From Candidatus Hydrogenedentota bacterium (lineage in GTDB: Bacteria > Hydrogenedentota > Hydrogenedentia > Hydrogenedentales > JAGMZX01), in contig JAGMZX010000003.1 in assembly GCA_018005585.1 (NCBI GenBank), positions 39,751 through 91,022 of the forward strand: 51,272 bases of DNA, read 5' to 3'. The position numbers and the translations under genes are program-made. Below the pieces are notes generated by a model. It was not told where the DNA came from and did no database searches. It was given only the letters and a program-made list of their open reading frames with translations. Positions within the stretch are counted from its first letter, which is position 1. Every line of letters begins with the position of its first letter. Positions 25,975 to 33,889 of this stretch are shown in pieces.

Positions 25975-27843
25975 TCACGCCGAGTCAAAATATCGCTTTA
26001 GCGCATCAAGCAACGCCTCAGCGAACCACTGCCGCCATTGCGGATCAGCCAGGCGCTGCCGGTCCGTGGCGTTATTCATGTTCGCCACTTCCGCCAGAAC
26101 CTTCGTGGGAATCCCGGCGTTGCGCAGGACGGCGGGCAGATAGGCGCGGCCGCCGCTTTGGCGGATGACGCTACGGATTGGCGTGCTCGCGCTGTGCACC
26201 TTGAGGGGCGGGTTGTGGCCGCGCAAGCTCGCAAGCATGGTCTCCGCGAGATTGAGCGAGAGTGCTTCATCGTGGCGGCGCGACTCGGCCGTCGTCGTGA
26301 CGCGCCGGTAATCGCGCGCTTCTTCATAATTGTCGTAGATGCTTCCGTCGGGCTGCTCCGAATCGCGGCGATGCGCGGCGCCTGGTATGTAGATCATGGC
26401 GCCGCGCAGTTGTTCATTGAAAAGCATATCGCAGTGGATGCTGACAAAGACGAACTTGCGGTCATCCACGCCCGCGGCCCGTTCCTTCCTGTAGAAAGCG
26501 TTGGCCAGATACCAGCGCAGGTTGGCGGATATTTTCGCGTCGTCGTTGGGATATGGGGGCGTCGTCAGCAGTTCCTCGTCCGTATCGTGCTGGAATTCCT
26601 TCTGACCAACGCACGTGAAACCGGCGCTGCGGTCGCGAACGGTAATATACACTTTGGCGCGGGTGGTAGTTTCGAGCATTGCTTTGAGGCGGCAGGTAAT
26701 GTCGTACGCTAATTCGTCCTCGAAAAGCCCCGCGCTGTGGACTGCGGCGCCGTAGTCGCGGCCGCCGTGGCCCGGGTCGAGCACGATCACAATACCCTCC
26801 AGGTCCTTTGAGTGGACACGGTTCTGTTGCAGCCGGGTCGCCTCGGCCCGCGTGGCCTCGTAGGCCTCCCGCTGCGCGCTCCCCTGCGGATAGAACCGGT
26901 CGCTGAGCATTTCGATGGGAATGCGAATCTTCTGGCCTGCCGCAATGTCGCAAACGTCGCGGATTCCGCTGCGTTTCTGGATGCAACGGCAGGCCTCCAG
27001 TATGTCTGCGTGGTCCCGGAAGTCGGTGAATCGCACAACCACGGACGTGTAGAGCGCCTCGCCACGCTTGATGCGGTATACCGCGTGCTGGCCTTGCGCA
27101 TCGGTTTCAAACAGGAGGTCCTCGGGCAGGACGAGAGGCGGCGTCTCCCCTTCGCCCTCGCCAGGACTCCCAGGCGCGGGCTGTTCACCGGATTCCGGTT
27201 GCTGTGTCTGCCCGCCTTCCCGAGCCGCATCACGTACCGCAATCAGCGGCGGTGGAGGCTTTGGAGTCGGCGCCTGAAACGCTTCGGGCAGGAGCTGGCG
27301 CGGTATCAAGACCACCTGGCCTTTGCGCAGCGGTGTGGGAACGTCCTTGTTCTGTTCATTCCTTTCCAGCACGCAGGCGTTCGACGCATCGTTCGTGAAC
27401 CAGAGCGCCAAGGCCCGCCAGTCCTCCTGGGCCAATGCCCCCTCGAACATCACCGCATGCCACCAGCCATAGGAATCCACGTAGTCATCCGGGAACAGCG
27501 CGAGCAGGGTCGCGCGGCGCGTTGCGGCATTCAGCCGTTCATAAGAAACCGCAACCGCTATGCGGTTCCTGTACACGCCCCATTCGTCCGGGTTCGCAAG
27601 GTACTTTGCGAAGAATGCCTTCGCCCCATCCCCTTGCGGCGGACTGCACTCGAGGTACACCGTTCTTCCCCCCCGCACGGCCGCATAGACTCCCGGTTCC
27701 AACGGCTGCCGCGTTACAGCCTCGCCAAGAGCTGCTGAGACTCCCTGTACAAACAGAAATGTGAGGAAGAGACATCTTATTGGGACACAGGAACAAGGGG
27801 CAGAACGTGAGTAAGAGGCGAGGCTGCCACTGTGTTGGGCCAT
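25975..27843 (-). CDS. N-acetylmuramoyl-L-alanine amidase (Amidase_3) with LysM-like region
   Basis: 622 residues, exported (hydrophobic segment ~20-38). It cuts the amide bond between N-acetylmuramic acid and the stem peptide. The C-terminal catalytic domain (~350-620) has the zinc-site residues His359 (DPGHGG), Glu375 or Glu377 (LFEDELAYD), His470 (VSIHCD) and the catalytic Glu585 (LAEVANMNN). Residues ~255-313 ([11 protein letters not shown], then [14 protein letters not shown]) resemble a LysM-type peptidoglycan-binding motif, with a second LysM-like end near 175 ([12 protein letters not shown]). A Pro-rich linker with GEGEGE (229-234) joins the halves, the same linker as in the beta-helix protein of this window. 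The ATG at 27843 follows GGAG. Confidence 0.93.
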   Translation of the reverse strand: MAQHSGSLASYSRSAPCSCVPIRCLFLTFLFVQGVSAALGEAVTRQPLEPGVYAAVRGGRTVYLECSPPQGDGAKAFFAKYLANPDEWGVYRNRIAVAVSYERLNAATRRATLLALFPDDYVDSYGWWHAVMFEGALAQEDWRALALWFTNDASNACVLERNEQNKDVPTPLRKGQVVLIPRQLLPEAFQAPTPKPPPPLIAVRDAAREGGQTQQPESGEQPAPGSPGEGEGETPPLVLPEDLLFETDAQGQHAVYRIKRGEALYTSVVVRFTDFRDHADILEACRCIQKRSGIRDVCDIAAGQKIRIPIEMLSDRFYPQGSAQREAYEATRAEATRLQQNRVHSKDLEGIVIVLDPGHGGRDYGAAVHSAGLFEDELAYDITCRLKAMLETTTRAKVYITVRDRSAGFTCVGQKEFQHDTDEELLTTPPYPNDDAKISANLRWYLANAFYRKERAAGVDDRKFVFVSIHCDMLFNEQLRGAMIYIPGAAHRRDSEQPDGSIYDNYEEARDYRRVTTTAESRRHDEALSLNLAETMLASLRGHNPPLKVHSASTPIRSVIRQSGGRAYLPAVLRNAGIPTKVLAEVANMNNATDRQRLADPQWRQWFAEALLDALKRYFDSA

Positions 27844-27980
27844 GTCTCGTGCTCCGCGCAGGTTCGGCCAATCCGGACCTGGAACCTACATATGGTAGCA
27901 CGTGCGGGCACCCGCACACAACATATAGTGTAAACGGGCGAAGACTCGGTCTTGCGGGAGGCGGAGCGGTCAGCCGCTGA

Positions 27981-28631
27981 TTAACGTAAGTGAAGCTGTT
28001 GCTGGGGATACAGCTCGCGGAGCCGGTGCCAGATGTACTGTCTGAGCGCCTGCGCGTCGGCGGGTTCGAGGTCCAAAAACCGGAACCCGTAGAGATGAGC
28101 GTTGCTCGTGCGCTCCGGGCTGGCGGCGACGGAAATGACCTCCGCGACGGTGGTGATGCGATGCCCGGAGGGGAGTGCGAAGGAAAGGTCGACCGCATCG
28201 TTCACGAGCAAGGCGGCGTCAGATTCCACGAGTATGCCTCCCGCGCTGATATTGCGCGCGTGCCCTTCGTAGGGCCGGGGGTGCGCCTGCTCGCGCATGG
28301 AGACGGCCAGAGCGGCGGGCACGCGCCAGTTGGTTCTGTGCTGCGTACGGAAGGGCGATTGGGTGCGCGCAAGCAGAAGGCCGTCACCAATGCCCTTCGG
28401 CGATTCGAACACTTCCATATCGTAGGACGTATATCCGTTTTCGTCGTGAAACTCGAGTTGCACCTGCATGCCTTCGATGGGAAAGTTCTGGACAGGAAAA
28501 CTGACGCGCACGCTGGCCGGGGTCACTTCGAGAATGCCAACGAGAAAACGCTGTCCCAAGAGCAACAACAGTGCCCGGTTGCCAACCTGCAGATGTTCGG
28601 CGGTGGAATCCGCGGACGATGGTTTCGGCAT
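27981..28631 (-). CDS. PilZ-domain protein (predicted cyclic-di-GMP receptor)
   Basis: About 216 residues. The N-terminal half resembles a YcgR-like beta-barrel, and the C-terminal half is a PilZ domain: an Arg-containing lead-in (RTQHRTNWRV) followed by NISAGGILVES, matching the RxxxR and (D/N)xSxxG elements that bind cyclic-di-GMP, then GFRFLDLEPADAQAL. A second ATG three codons upstream (28640) is only one base from AAGGAG, so the ATG at 28631 with ten-base spacing is preferred. The output partner (motility, polysaccharide synthesis) is not shown by the context. Confidence 0.85.
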   Translation of the reverse strand: MPKPSSADSTAEHLQVGNRALLLLLGQRFLVGILEVTPASVRVSFPVQNFPIEGMQVQLEFHDENGYTSYDMEVFESPKGIGDGLLLARTQSPFRTQHRTNWRVPAALAVSMREQAHPRPYEGHARNISAGGILVESDAALLVNDAVDLSFALPSGHRITTVAEVISVAASPERTSNAHLYGFRFLDLEPADAQALRQYIWHRLRELYPQQQLHLR

Positions 28632-28651
28632 GAGCAGCATTCTCCTTCGGA

Positions 28652-28678
28652 CTCTATGATAGCATCATTCTATCAGAG
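28652..28678. promoter_or_regulatory. Bulged inverted repeat ahead of the PilZ gene
   Basis: CTCT-AT-GATAG (28652-28662) and CTATCAGAG (28670-28678) form a nine-base-pair stem with a two-base bulge and a seven-base loop. It lies 21 bases upstream of the PilZ start, just beyond its ribosome binding site, in the divergent spacer shared with the nucleotidase gene. It could be an operator or an mRNA hairpin; no T-run follows. Confidence 0.4.
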
Positions 28679-28765
28679 AGCCGGTGCGATGCACAGCCCG
28701 GAGAACATGAACCCGGAACGAACAATCGTTAGGGGCCGCAGGCCGGCACCCCGACTCTGTGTGCT

Positions 28766-28793
28766 GTCTCATCCCGTTCTGATAAGATGAGAC
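28766..28793. promoter_or_regulatory. Perfect 8-bp inverted repeat in the PilZ/nucleotidase divergent spacer
   Basis: GTCTCATC (28766-28773) and GATGAGAC (28786-28793) are exact reverse complements separated by 12 bases. It is placed midway between the two divergent genes, about 108 bases ahead of the nucleotidase start, so it is a plausible repressor or activator site. Confidence 0.4.
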
Positions 28794-28901
28794 CCGGCCC
28801 CTTGACACGCAAGAGTCTCCGTCGTGACGCGGCGGTCGCTGCGAATGTCGGGTTTTCCTGTATCCCGATGTCCCCCGCGGCAAGAAATAAGGAATCACCT
28901 G

Positions 28902-29912
28902 ATGATGGATTTTCTGGACCCCGAGACAGCCTTCGCCCTGGCGAGCGTGCGCACCGCAGCGCGGCTGACCGCCCGCATCCGCGCAGGAATGCCGCCCGCA
29001 CATCTGACCAAGACCGACATGAGCCCGGTGACCGTGGCGGATTTTGCAGTACAAGCTTATGTCGCGAGGGGATTGGCGGAGACGTTCCCTGATGACGCGC
29101 TGGTGGGCGAAGAAGGGTCCGCTGTGCTTGAATCAGACAGCGGTGCGACGATGCGGTCGCTGGTTGCGGCGTTTCTGAAGGAGGAGGCGGCGGACACGAC
29201 GGAGGAGCGCGTCTGTGCGTGGATTGACCGCGGCGCAGGTCAGGCGACGGGTCGATTCTGGACGCTCGACCCGGTCGACGGCACGAAGGGCTACCTGCGC
29301 GGCGGACAGTACGCGATCGCACTGGCGCTGATCGAGGACGGCGTGGTTCAATTGGGCGCGCTGGGCTGCCCGGGGCTCGACACGCAGTGCCGCCCCGCGC
29401 AAGAGAGCGGTGCAGTGCTCGTGGCGCGGCGCGGCCATGGCGCGTGGATAAGCCCGCTCTCCGCAGGAAGCAACGATTTCACGCCGCTTCGCGTATCGGA
29501 CTGCGCCGACCCGCGGCAGGCGCGAATTCTCCGTTCCTACGAGTCGAGCCACACGAATGAAGGCCAGATCGACGCCATTGCCGCGCACCTTGGGGCGGCG
29601 GCGCCGCCGGTCTTGATGGACAGCCAGGCAAAATATGCGGTGCTGGCGGCGGGTGGAGGTGAGATCATGCTGCGTCTCTTGTCTCCGAAACAGCCCGATT
29701 ACAGGGAACGTATCTGGGACCAGGCGGCGGGCAGCATTGTGGTCGAAGAGGCGGGCGGCCGCGTGACGGACCTGTGCGGTGAGGCGTTCGATTTTCGCGC
29801 GGGCCGCCTGCTCGAACACAACACGGGCGTATTCGTATCCAACGGCCATTTGCATGAAGCCGGTTTGCGCGCCATTGCGGCCGTATGCGGATCGGGAAAC
29901 TGTTTGATTTGA
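28902..29912 (+). CDS. 3'(2'),5'-bisphosphate nucleotidase (HAL2/SAL1/CysQ family)
   Basis: 336 residues, nearer to the eukaryote-like HAL2/SAL1 length than to ~250-residue CysQ. It removes the 3'-phosphate from PAP (and PAPS), using magnesium and normally inhibited by lithium or sodium. Inositol-monophosphatase-fold metal motifs are present: GEEGS (69-73), DPVDGTKGY (123-131) and WDQAAG near the C-terminus. The ATG at 28902 is 9 bases after AAGGA; the longer frame upstream is not needed. The window also encodes CysC, which makes PAPS, so the two genes belong to the same metabolite cycle although 10.6 kb apart. Confidence 0.93.
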   Translation: MMDFLDPETAFALASVRTAARLTARIRAGMPPAHLTKTDMSPVTVADFAVQAYVARGLAETFPDDALVGEEGSAVLESDSGATMRSLVAAFLKEEAADTTEERVCAWIDRGAGQATGRFWTLDPVDGTKGYLRGGQYAIALALIEDGVVQLGALGCPGLDTQCRPAQESGAVLVARRGHGAWISPLSAGSNDFTPLRVSDCADPRQARILRSYESSHTNEGQIDAIAAHLGAAAPPVLMDSQAKYAVLAAGGGEIMLRLLSPKQPDYRERIWDQAAGSIVVEEAGGRVTDLCGEAFDFRAGRLLEHNTGVFVSNGHLHEAGLRAIAAVCGSGNCLI

Positions 29913-29937
29913 AACATGTCGTGGTAAAGTCTAGAAT
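29909..29937 (+). promoter_or_regulatory. Sigma-70-type promoter for ilvC
   Basis: TTGAAA (29909-29914), a 17-base spacer and TAGAAT (29932-29937) form a good housekeeping promoter. The -35 box overlaps the stop codon of the nucleotidase gene. Transcription would start near 29944, leaving a leader of about 107 bases before the ilvC ATG at 30051. Confidence 0.6.
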
Positions 29938-30050
29938 ATATGCTTCTTAGCCGGGGCATGTGTGGAAACGCGGCGCGCGGGATTGTTCAGTCGCCCCAAT
30001 GATGGCACATCCGGGCGATGGCCGCATTTTTCAGAATGGAGGTCAGATCG

Positions 30051-31145
30051 ATGTTGATTGATTTCGGTGGCGAAAGAGAGAACGTCATAACGCGCAGGGA
30101 ATTTCCGATGGCCAAGGCGCGCAAGGTGCTCAAACAGGAGACCATCGCGGTCCTCGGATACGGCGTGCAGGGACCTGCGCAGGGTCTGAACATGCGCGAC
30201 AATGGCTTCAATGTGATCGTCGGTCAGGCCAAGGAATTCAAGCGTGACTGGGACCGAGCCGTGAAAGACGGCTGGAAGCCGGGCAAGACCCTGTTCAGCA
30301 TCGAGGAAGCCTGTGATCGCGGCACCATCGTGCAGATGCTGGTCTCCGACGCGGCGCAGAAGGCGATATGGCCGACGGTAAAGAAGCACCTTAAGCCCGG
30401 CGATGCCCTCTATTTTTCGCACGGGTTCTCCATTGTCTATAAGAAACAGACAGGCGTCATTCCGCCCGATTTCGTCGACGTGATCATGGTCGCGCCGAAG
30501 GGTTCGGGCACGTCCGTGCGCCGCAATTTCCTGAACGGGGCGGGCATCAATTCCAGCTTCGCGGTCGGGCAGAACTACACGGGCCGCGCGGAAGAGCGCA
30601 CACTTGCCGTCGGCATCGGTATCGGTTCGGGCTACCTTTTCCCCACCACGTTTGAACAGGAAGTGTTCAGCGACCTGACTGGAGAACGCGGCGTGCTCAT
30701 GGGCGCGCTCGCGGGCATTATGGAAGCTCAGTACGACGTGCTCCGCTCGCATGGCCACAGTCCGAGCGAGGCGTTCAATGAAACGGTCGAGGAATTGACC
30801 CAAAGCCTCATCCGGCTCGTCGATGAAAACGGCATGGACTGGATGTACGCCAATTGCTCCGCGACGGCGCAGCGTGGCGCCCTCGATTGGAAGCCCAAGT
30901 TCAAGAAGGCAACGCTTCCGCTCTTCAAGGAACTGTACAAGCGTGTCAAGGATGGCGTCGAGACGAAGCGCGTGCTGCAGTCCACCGGCGGCAAGGACTA
31001 CCAGGCCCAACTCCGCAAGGAACTGGAGGCGCTTCGCAATTCCGAAATGTGGCAGGCGGGCGCGGCCGTGCGTTCGTTGCGCCCCAAGACGCCAGAAGGC
31101 AAGCGGACCAAGTCCGCGACAGGCACCAAAGGGCGCGGCGCCTGA
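30051..31145 (+). CDS. ilvC: Ketol-acid reductoisomerase, yeast/plant-like type
   Basis: 364 residues. It isomerises and reduces acetolactate (or acetohydroxybutyrate) with NADPH in valine and isoleucine synthesis. The NADPH-binding GYGVQGPAQG is at 36-45, YFSHGFS (catalytic-type His124) at 121-127 and SDLTGERGVLMG, with metal ligands Asp208 and Glu212, at 207-218. Motifs such as NLRDNGFN-like, VAPKGSG, GINSSFAV, HSPSEAFNETVEE and GALDW match the eukaryotic mitochondrial enzyme (Ilv5) more than the common ~330-residue bacterial class I. The ATG at 30051 has GGAGGT seven bases upstream. A strong terminator follows, so it is probably a single-gene unit; ilvB/ilvN are not adjacent. Confidence 0.95.
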   Translation: MLIDFGGERENVITRREFPMAKARKVLKQETIAVLGYGVQGPAQGLNMRDNGFNVIVGQAKEFKRDWDRAVKDGWKPGKTLFSIEEACDRGTIVQMLVSDAAQKAIWPTVKKHLKPGDALYFSHGFSIVYKKQTGVIPPDFVDVIMVAPKGSGTSVRRNFLNGAGINSSFAVGQNYTGRAEERTLAVGIGIGSGYLFPTTFEQEVFSDLTGERGVLMGALAGIMEAQYDVLRSHGHSPSEAFNETVEELTQSLIRLVDENGMDWMYANCSATAQRGALDWKPKFKKATLPLFKELYKRVKDGVETKRVLQSTGGKDYQAQLRKELEALRNSEMWQAGAAVRSLRPKTPEGKRTKSATGTKGRGA

Positions 31146-31162
31146 GCAAGACAGTACGCTTT

Positions 31163-31218
31163 CGCAACGGGCAGCGCCCCGCATGCCGCTGCCCGTTGCG
31201 TCGTTTTTGTGGTTTTTT
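31163..31218 (+). terminator. Strong rho-independent terminator after ilvC
   Basis: CGCAACGGGCAGCG (31163-31176) pairs perfectly with CGCTGCCCGTTGCG (31187-31200) to give a 14-bp GC-rich stem with a 10-base loop. It is followed by T-runs TTTTT (31204-31208) and TTTTTT (31213-31218). It starts 18 bases after the ilvC stop. Confidence 0.9.
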
Positions 31219-31328
31219 GCAATTTTCCCCGTATCTGTGCCATGCTCCTCCCAACGCTTGCGCAATGAAGGAAAACACGTGGTGAGGTTCGTGAATTACA
31301 CGGCCGCAGTGTGGGGATAGACGCGTCG

Positions 31329-32252
31329 ATGCATCAAGTGGAGTTGCACGATTACATCCCCATGTCGGAATTCGGCCCTCACGAGACCGAAGAATACGAG
31401 TATTGCTGGCAAGGGGCGTTTCTGCAGGCGTGCTTCCTTTCCAATGTCGGCAGGAAGCGCAAGAACAACGAAGACGCCTGCATGCTGTGCGTGCCGCAAG
31501 ATCCCGGTCTCGCCGCGCAGCGGGGCCTGCTTTTTGCCGTTGCCGACGGCATGGGCGGTGCGAGCGCGGGCGAATTCGCCAGCCGCATGGCCTTGCGCCT
31601 GACCACCAGCTGCTACTACCGCAGCGACGACCCTTCCATCCCCCACGCGCTCCGTGACGCCGTCGAGACCGCCAATCTCAAGGTGTTTGAAGAATCCGAA
31701 GTGAATCCCCTGCTCTCCGGCATGGGCACTACGATCTCCGTGCTCGTCGCCGTGGGCGAATACGGATATATAGCGCATGTCGGTGATAGCCGTGTCTATC
31801 TCCTGCGCGACGGCGCGCCGCTCCAGCAAATCACCCATGACCATTCCCTCGTGGCCGAACAAATGCGCTGCGGGTTGCTCACGGAAGAAGAGGCGCGCAA
31901 CCACTCGATGAAGAATCTGATCACGCGCGCCGTGGGTATCAAGAATGAGGTCAAGGTCGATATGTACGCGGTGCGCCTCGAGCGCGGCGACCAATTGCTT
32001 ATCTGCACAGACGGCCTCTCCAACCAGGTCCCCGACCGCGACATTGCGCCGCTCATTCAGGCGGCGGCGCCCCGCGAGGCGGCCCGCCGTCTTGTCAACG
32101 CGGCGCTGGAAAACGGCGGCTCCGACAACGTCACCGCTGCGCTGCTTCGGGTCACCGAAAAACCGCCCAAGGGCAGCATCGAACCCGGCATCGAGGAAGT
32201 GCTTCTCCCTCAAGCCAGCCTTATAACGCGGTTGCGGCGGTTCTTCGCTTAG
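31329..32252 (+). CDS. PP2C-family protein serine/threonine phosphatase (Stp1-like)
   Basis: About 307 residues. All PP2C motifs are visible: SNVGRKRKNNEDA (the R..NEDA metal motif), VADGMGG, MGTTISVLV, HVGDSRVYLLRDG, the T-x-DHSLV stretch, LITRAVG, CTDGLSNQV and GGSDNVTAAL. Such phosphatases reverse Hanks-type Ser/Thr kinase phosphorylation. No such kinase gene is adjacent. The frame also offers a GTG at 31311; the ATG at 31329, with GGGGA 12 bases upstream, is taken as the start but is not certain. A short N-terminal extension of ~35 residues precedes the catalytic core. Confidence 0.93.
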   Translation: MHQVELHDYIPMSEFGPHETEEYEYCWQGAFLQACFLSNVGRKRKNNEDACMLCVPQDPGLAAQRGLLFAVADGMGGASAGEFASRMALRLTTSCYYRSDDPSIPHALRDAVETANLKVFEESEVNPLLSGMGTTISVLVAVGEYGYIAHVGDSRVYLLRDGAPLQQITHDHSLVAEQMRCGLLTEEEARNHSMKNLITRAVGIKNEVKVDMYAVRLERGDQLLICTDGLSNQVPDRDIAPLIQAAAPREAARRLVNAALENGGSDNVTAALLRVTEKPPKGSIEPGIEEVLLPQASLITRLRRFFA

Positions 32253-32554
32253 TGATCCCTTCCATAGCTTCGCCAGCGCATTGCTGCTTTTCGTGCGGAG
32301 TGCGGCAGCTTTCTTTGCCTGGCGACCTGTTTGTCGCGGGGCAAGAAGCGCAAGCATCTGCCTTCGCAAGAGCTGCTACTGAAAAGAGCTGACGTATTCC
32401 ACCCGTGGCCGCATATCTGAAATGGAGCACTTGGACCGGGCGATTCGCTCGCGAAGACGTTTCATCTCTCCGGCGTGGATTTGCGTTTCTTGACTCGCAT
32501 GTTTGTGTTATCGTGTGGCTTCAATCGTGACCCGGCTTCCGGGAGGAACCCTGC
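32253..32554. other. Intergenic region between PP2C and oxidoreductase genes
   Basis: 302 bases with no convincing gene. A stem-loop at 32315-32344 pairs TTGCC/GGCAA and GCGAC/GTCGC around a 2x2 internal loop and a six-base loop; it lacks a T-run, so it is at best a weak terminator for the phosphatase gene. A TTGACT lies about 50 bases ahead of the next gene, but no matching -10 at normal spacing is seen. The ribosome binding site GGGAGG of the next gene ends the region. Confidence 0.45.
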
Positions 32555-33874
32555 ATGTCTGAACGCACCATCACCCGCAGGTTCTTTGTCAACAAGGTCT
32601 GTCTTGCAGCCGTGGGCGCATGGGGCGCCGCGGCCATCCGCCCGCGCCCCGCGCCGGCCGCGGTCAGCCGCGCCGCCGCCAACGAGAAGATTGTGCTCGG
32701 TTTCATCGGCGCCGGCGGCATGGGCCGTTCGCACTTCGACCGGCTGTGCGCGCATCCCGAGGTAACCTTTGCCGCAGTGGCCGATCCCGACCGTCAGCGC
32801 CTCAACGCAGCCCAGACGCACGCCGCCGGCTACGGCATGAATATTGAGATATACGTCGATTTCCGTGAAATGCTCGAACGGCATCCCGACATCGACGCGG
32901 TGTTTGTCACCACGCCGGACCACTGGCACGCGCTGGCCACTGTTCATTGTCTGCGTGCGGGCAAGGACGTGTACTGCGAGAAGCCGCTTGCGCTCACCAT
33001 AGCCGAGGGCCGCGCCATAGTCGAGACGGCGCGGCGCTACGGCCGCATCGTGCAGGTCGGCACGATGCAACGCAGCGACCAAGGCCAATTCCGGCACGTG
33101 TGCGAGCTTGTCCGGAACGGGCGCATAGGCACGGTCAGCAAGGCCGTGTGTTTCTTCGATGCCAATCCGTATCATGAGTACATCACGCCGGAGCCGCCGC
33201 CTGATTATCTTGATTGGGACTTCTATCTGGGCCCCGCGCCGTGGCGGCCTTTCAACAGGCTCATTCACCCTTATAACTTCCGGTATTTCCGCGACTACTC
33301 GGGCGGCCTGTTGACGGATTGGGGCGTGCATCTGTTCGACATCGCGCAGTGGGGCTTGGGCAAGGACGCCACAAGCCCGGTGCGCATAGAATCGGAATCG
33401 GAGATGTATCCGGACAATATGTACGAGTTTCCCCGCTTTCAGCACATTACGTACAGCTACGGAGATGTTGAGATTGAGTGGTGGTCGGACTCAAAGCAAC
33501 ACCCTTTTGAGCCCGGTCAGAGTTACGGCACGAAGTTCTACGGGTCGGAAGGCGAAATCTGCGTCAACCGGGGCGGCTACTGGATCCACGGCAAGGACGG
33601 CAGAGTCATCAACGAGGATCTGGGGTTGAACGACGTCTGGCTGTACGCAAGTCCGGGACACCATCAAGATTTCTTCAACGCCATGCGTTCGCGAAGACCG
33701 CCTGTCTGCGACGCGGAAACCGGGCATCGCGCGACGGCGATTTCGCACCTGGGTAATATCGCGGCGCGCGCCGGCCGGCCGGTCGTATATGACCCTGTGA
33801 AAGAAGCGTTTTCGCAGGACGAGACCGCGAGCAAGCTTCTGCACAGGCCCATGCGCGCGCCATGGCGGCTCTAG
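32555..33874 (+). CDS. Tat-exported Gfo/Idh/MocA-family oxidoreductase
   Basis: 439 residues. The N-terminus has a twin-arginine signal (TRRFFVNK with Arg8-Arg9, then a hydrophobic stretch and an AxA-like end near 37), so the folded protein with its bound cofactor is probably exported. The Rossmann motif GFIGAGGMG (49-57) binds NAD(P), and YCEKPLAL (140-147) carries the family's conserved Lys. The C-terminal half has the usual alpha/beta domain with GGLLTDWGVHLFD. Exported members are common in Planctomycetes and relatives, and some act on sugars or glycosides by transient oxidation; the substrate here is unknown. The ATG has GGGAGG upstream. The next gene starts 15 bases later. Confidence 0.92.
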   Translation: MSERTITRRFFVNKVCLAAVGAWGAAAIRPRPAPAAVSRAAANEKIVLGFIGAGGMGRSHFDRLCAHPEVTFAAVADPDRQRLNAAQTHAAGYGMNIEIYVDFREMLERHPDIDAVFVTTPDHWHALATVHCLRAGKDVYCEKPLALTIAEGRAIVETARRYGRIVQVGTMQRSDQGQFRHVCELVRNGRIGTVSKAVCFFDANPYHEYITPEPPPDYLDWDFYLGPAPWRPFNRLIHPYNFRYFRDYSGGLLTDWGVHLFDIAQWGLGKDATSPVRIESESEMYPDNMYEFPRFQHITYSYGDVEIEWWSDSKQHPFEPGQSYGTKFYGSEGEICVNRGGYWIHGKDGRVINEDLGLNDVWLYASPGHHQDFFNAMRSRRPPVCDAETGHRATAISHLGNIAARAGRPVVYDPVKEAFSQDETASKLLHRPMRAPWRL

Positions 33875-33889
33875 TCAGGGAGACATGCA

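Noticed and set aside
29931-31265. 444-codon open frame on the minus strand opposite ilvC
   Set aside because: Antisense shadow of ilvC, running through the ilvC terminator; no recognised domain.
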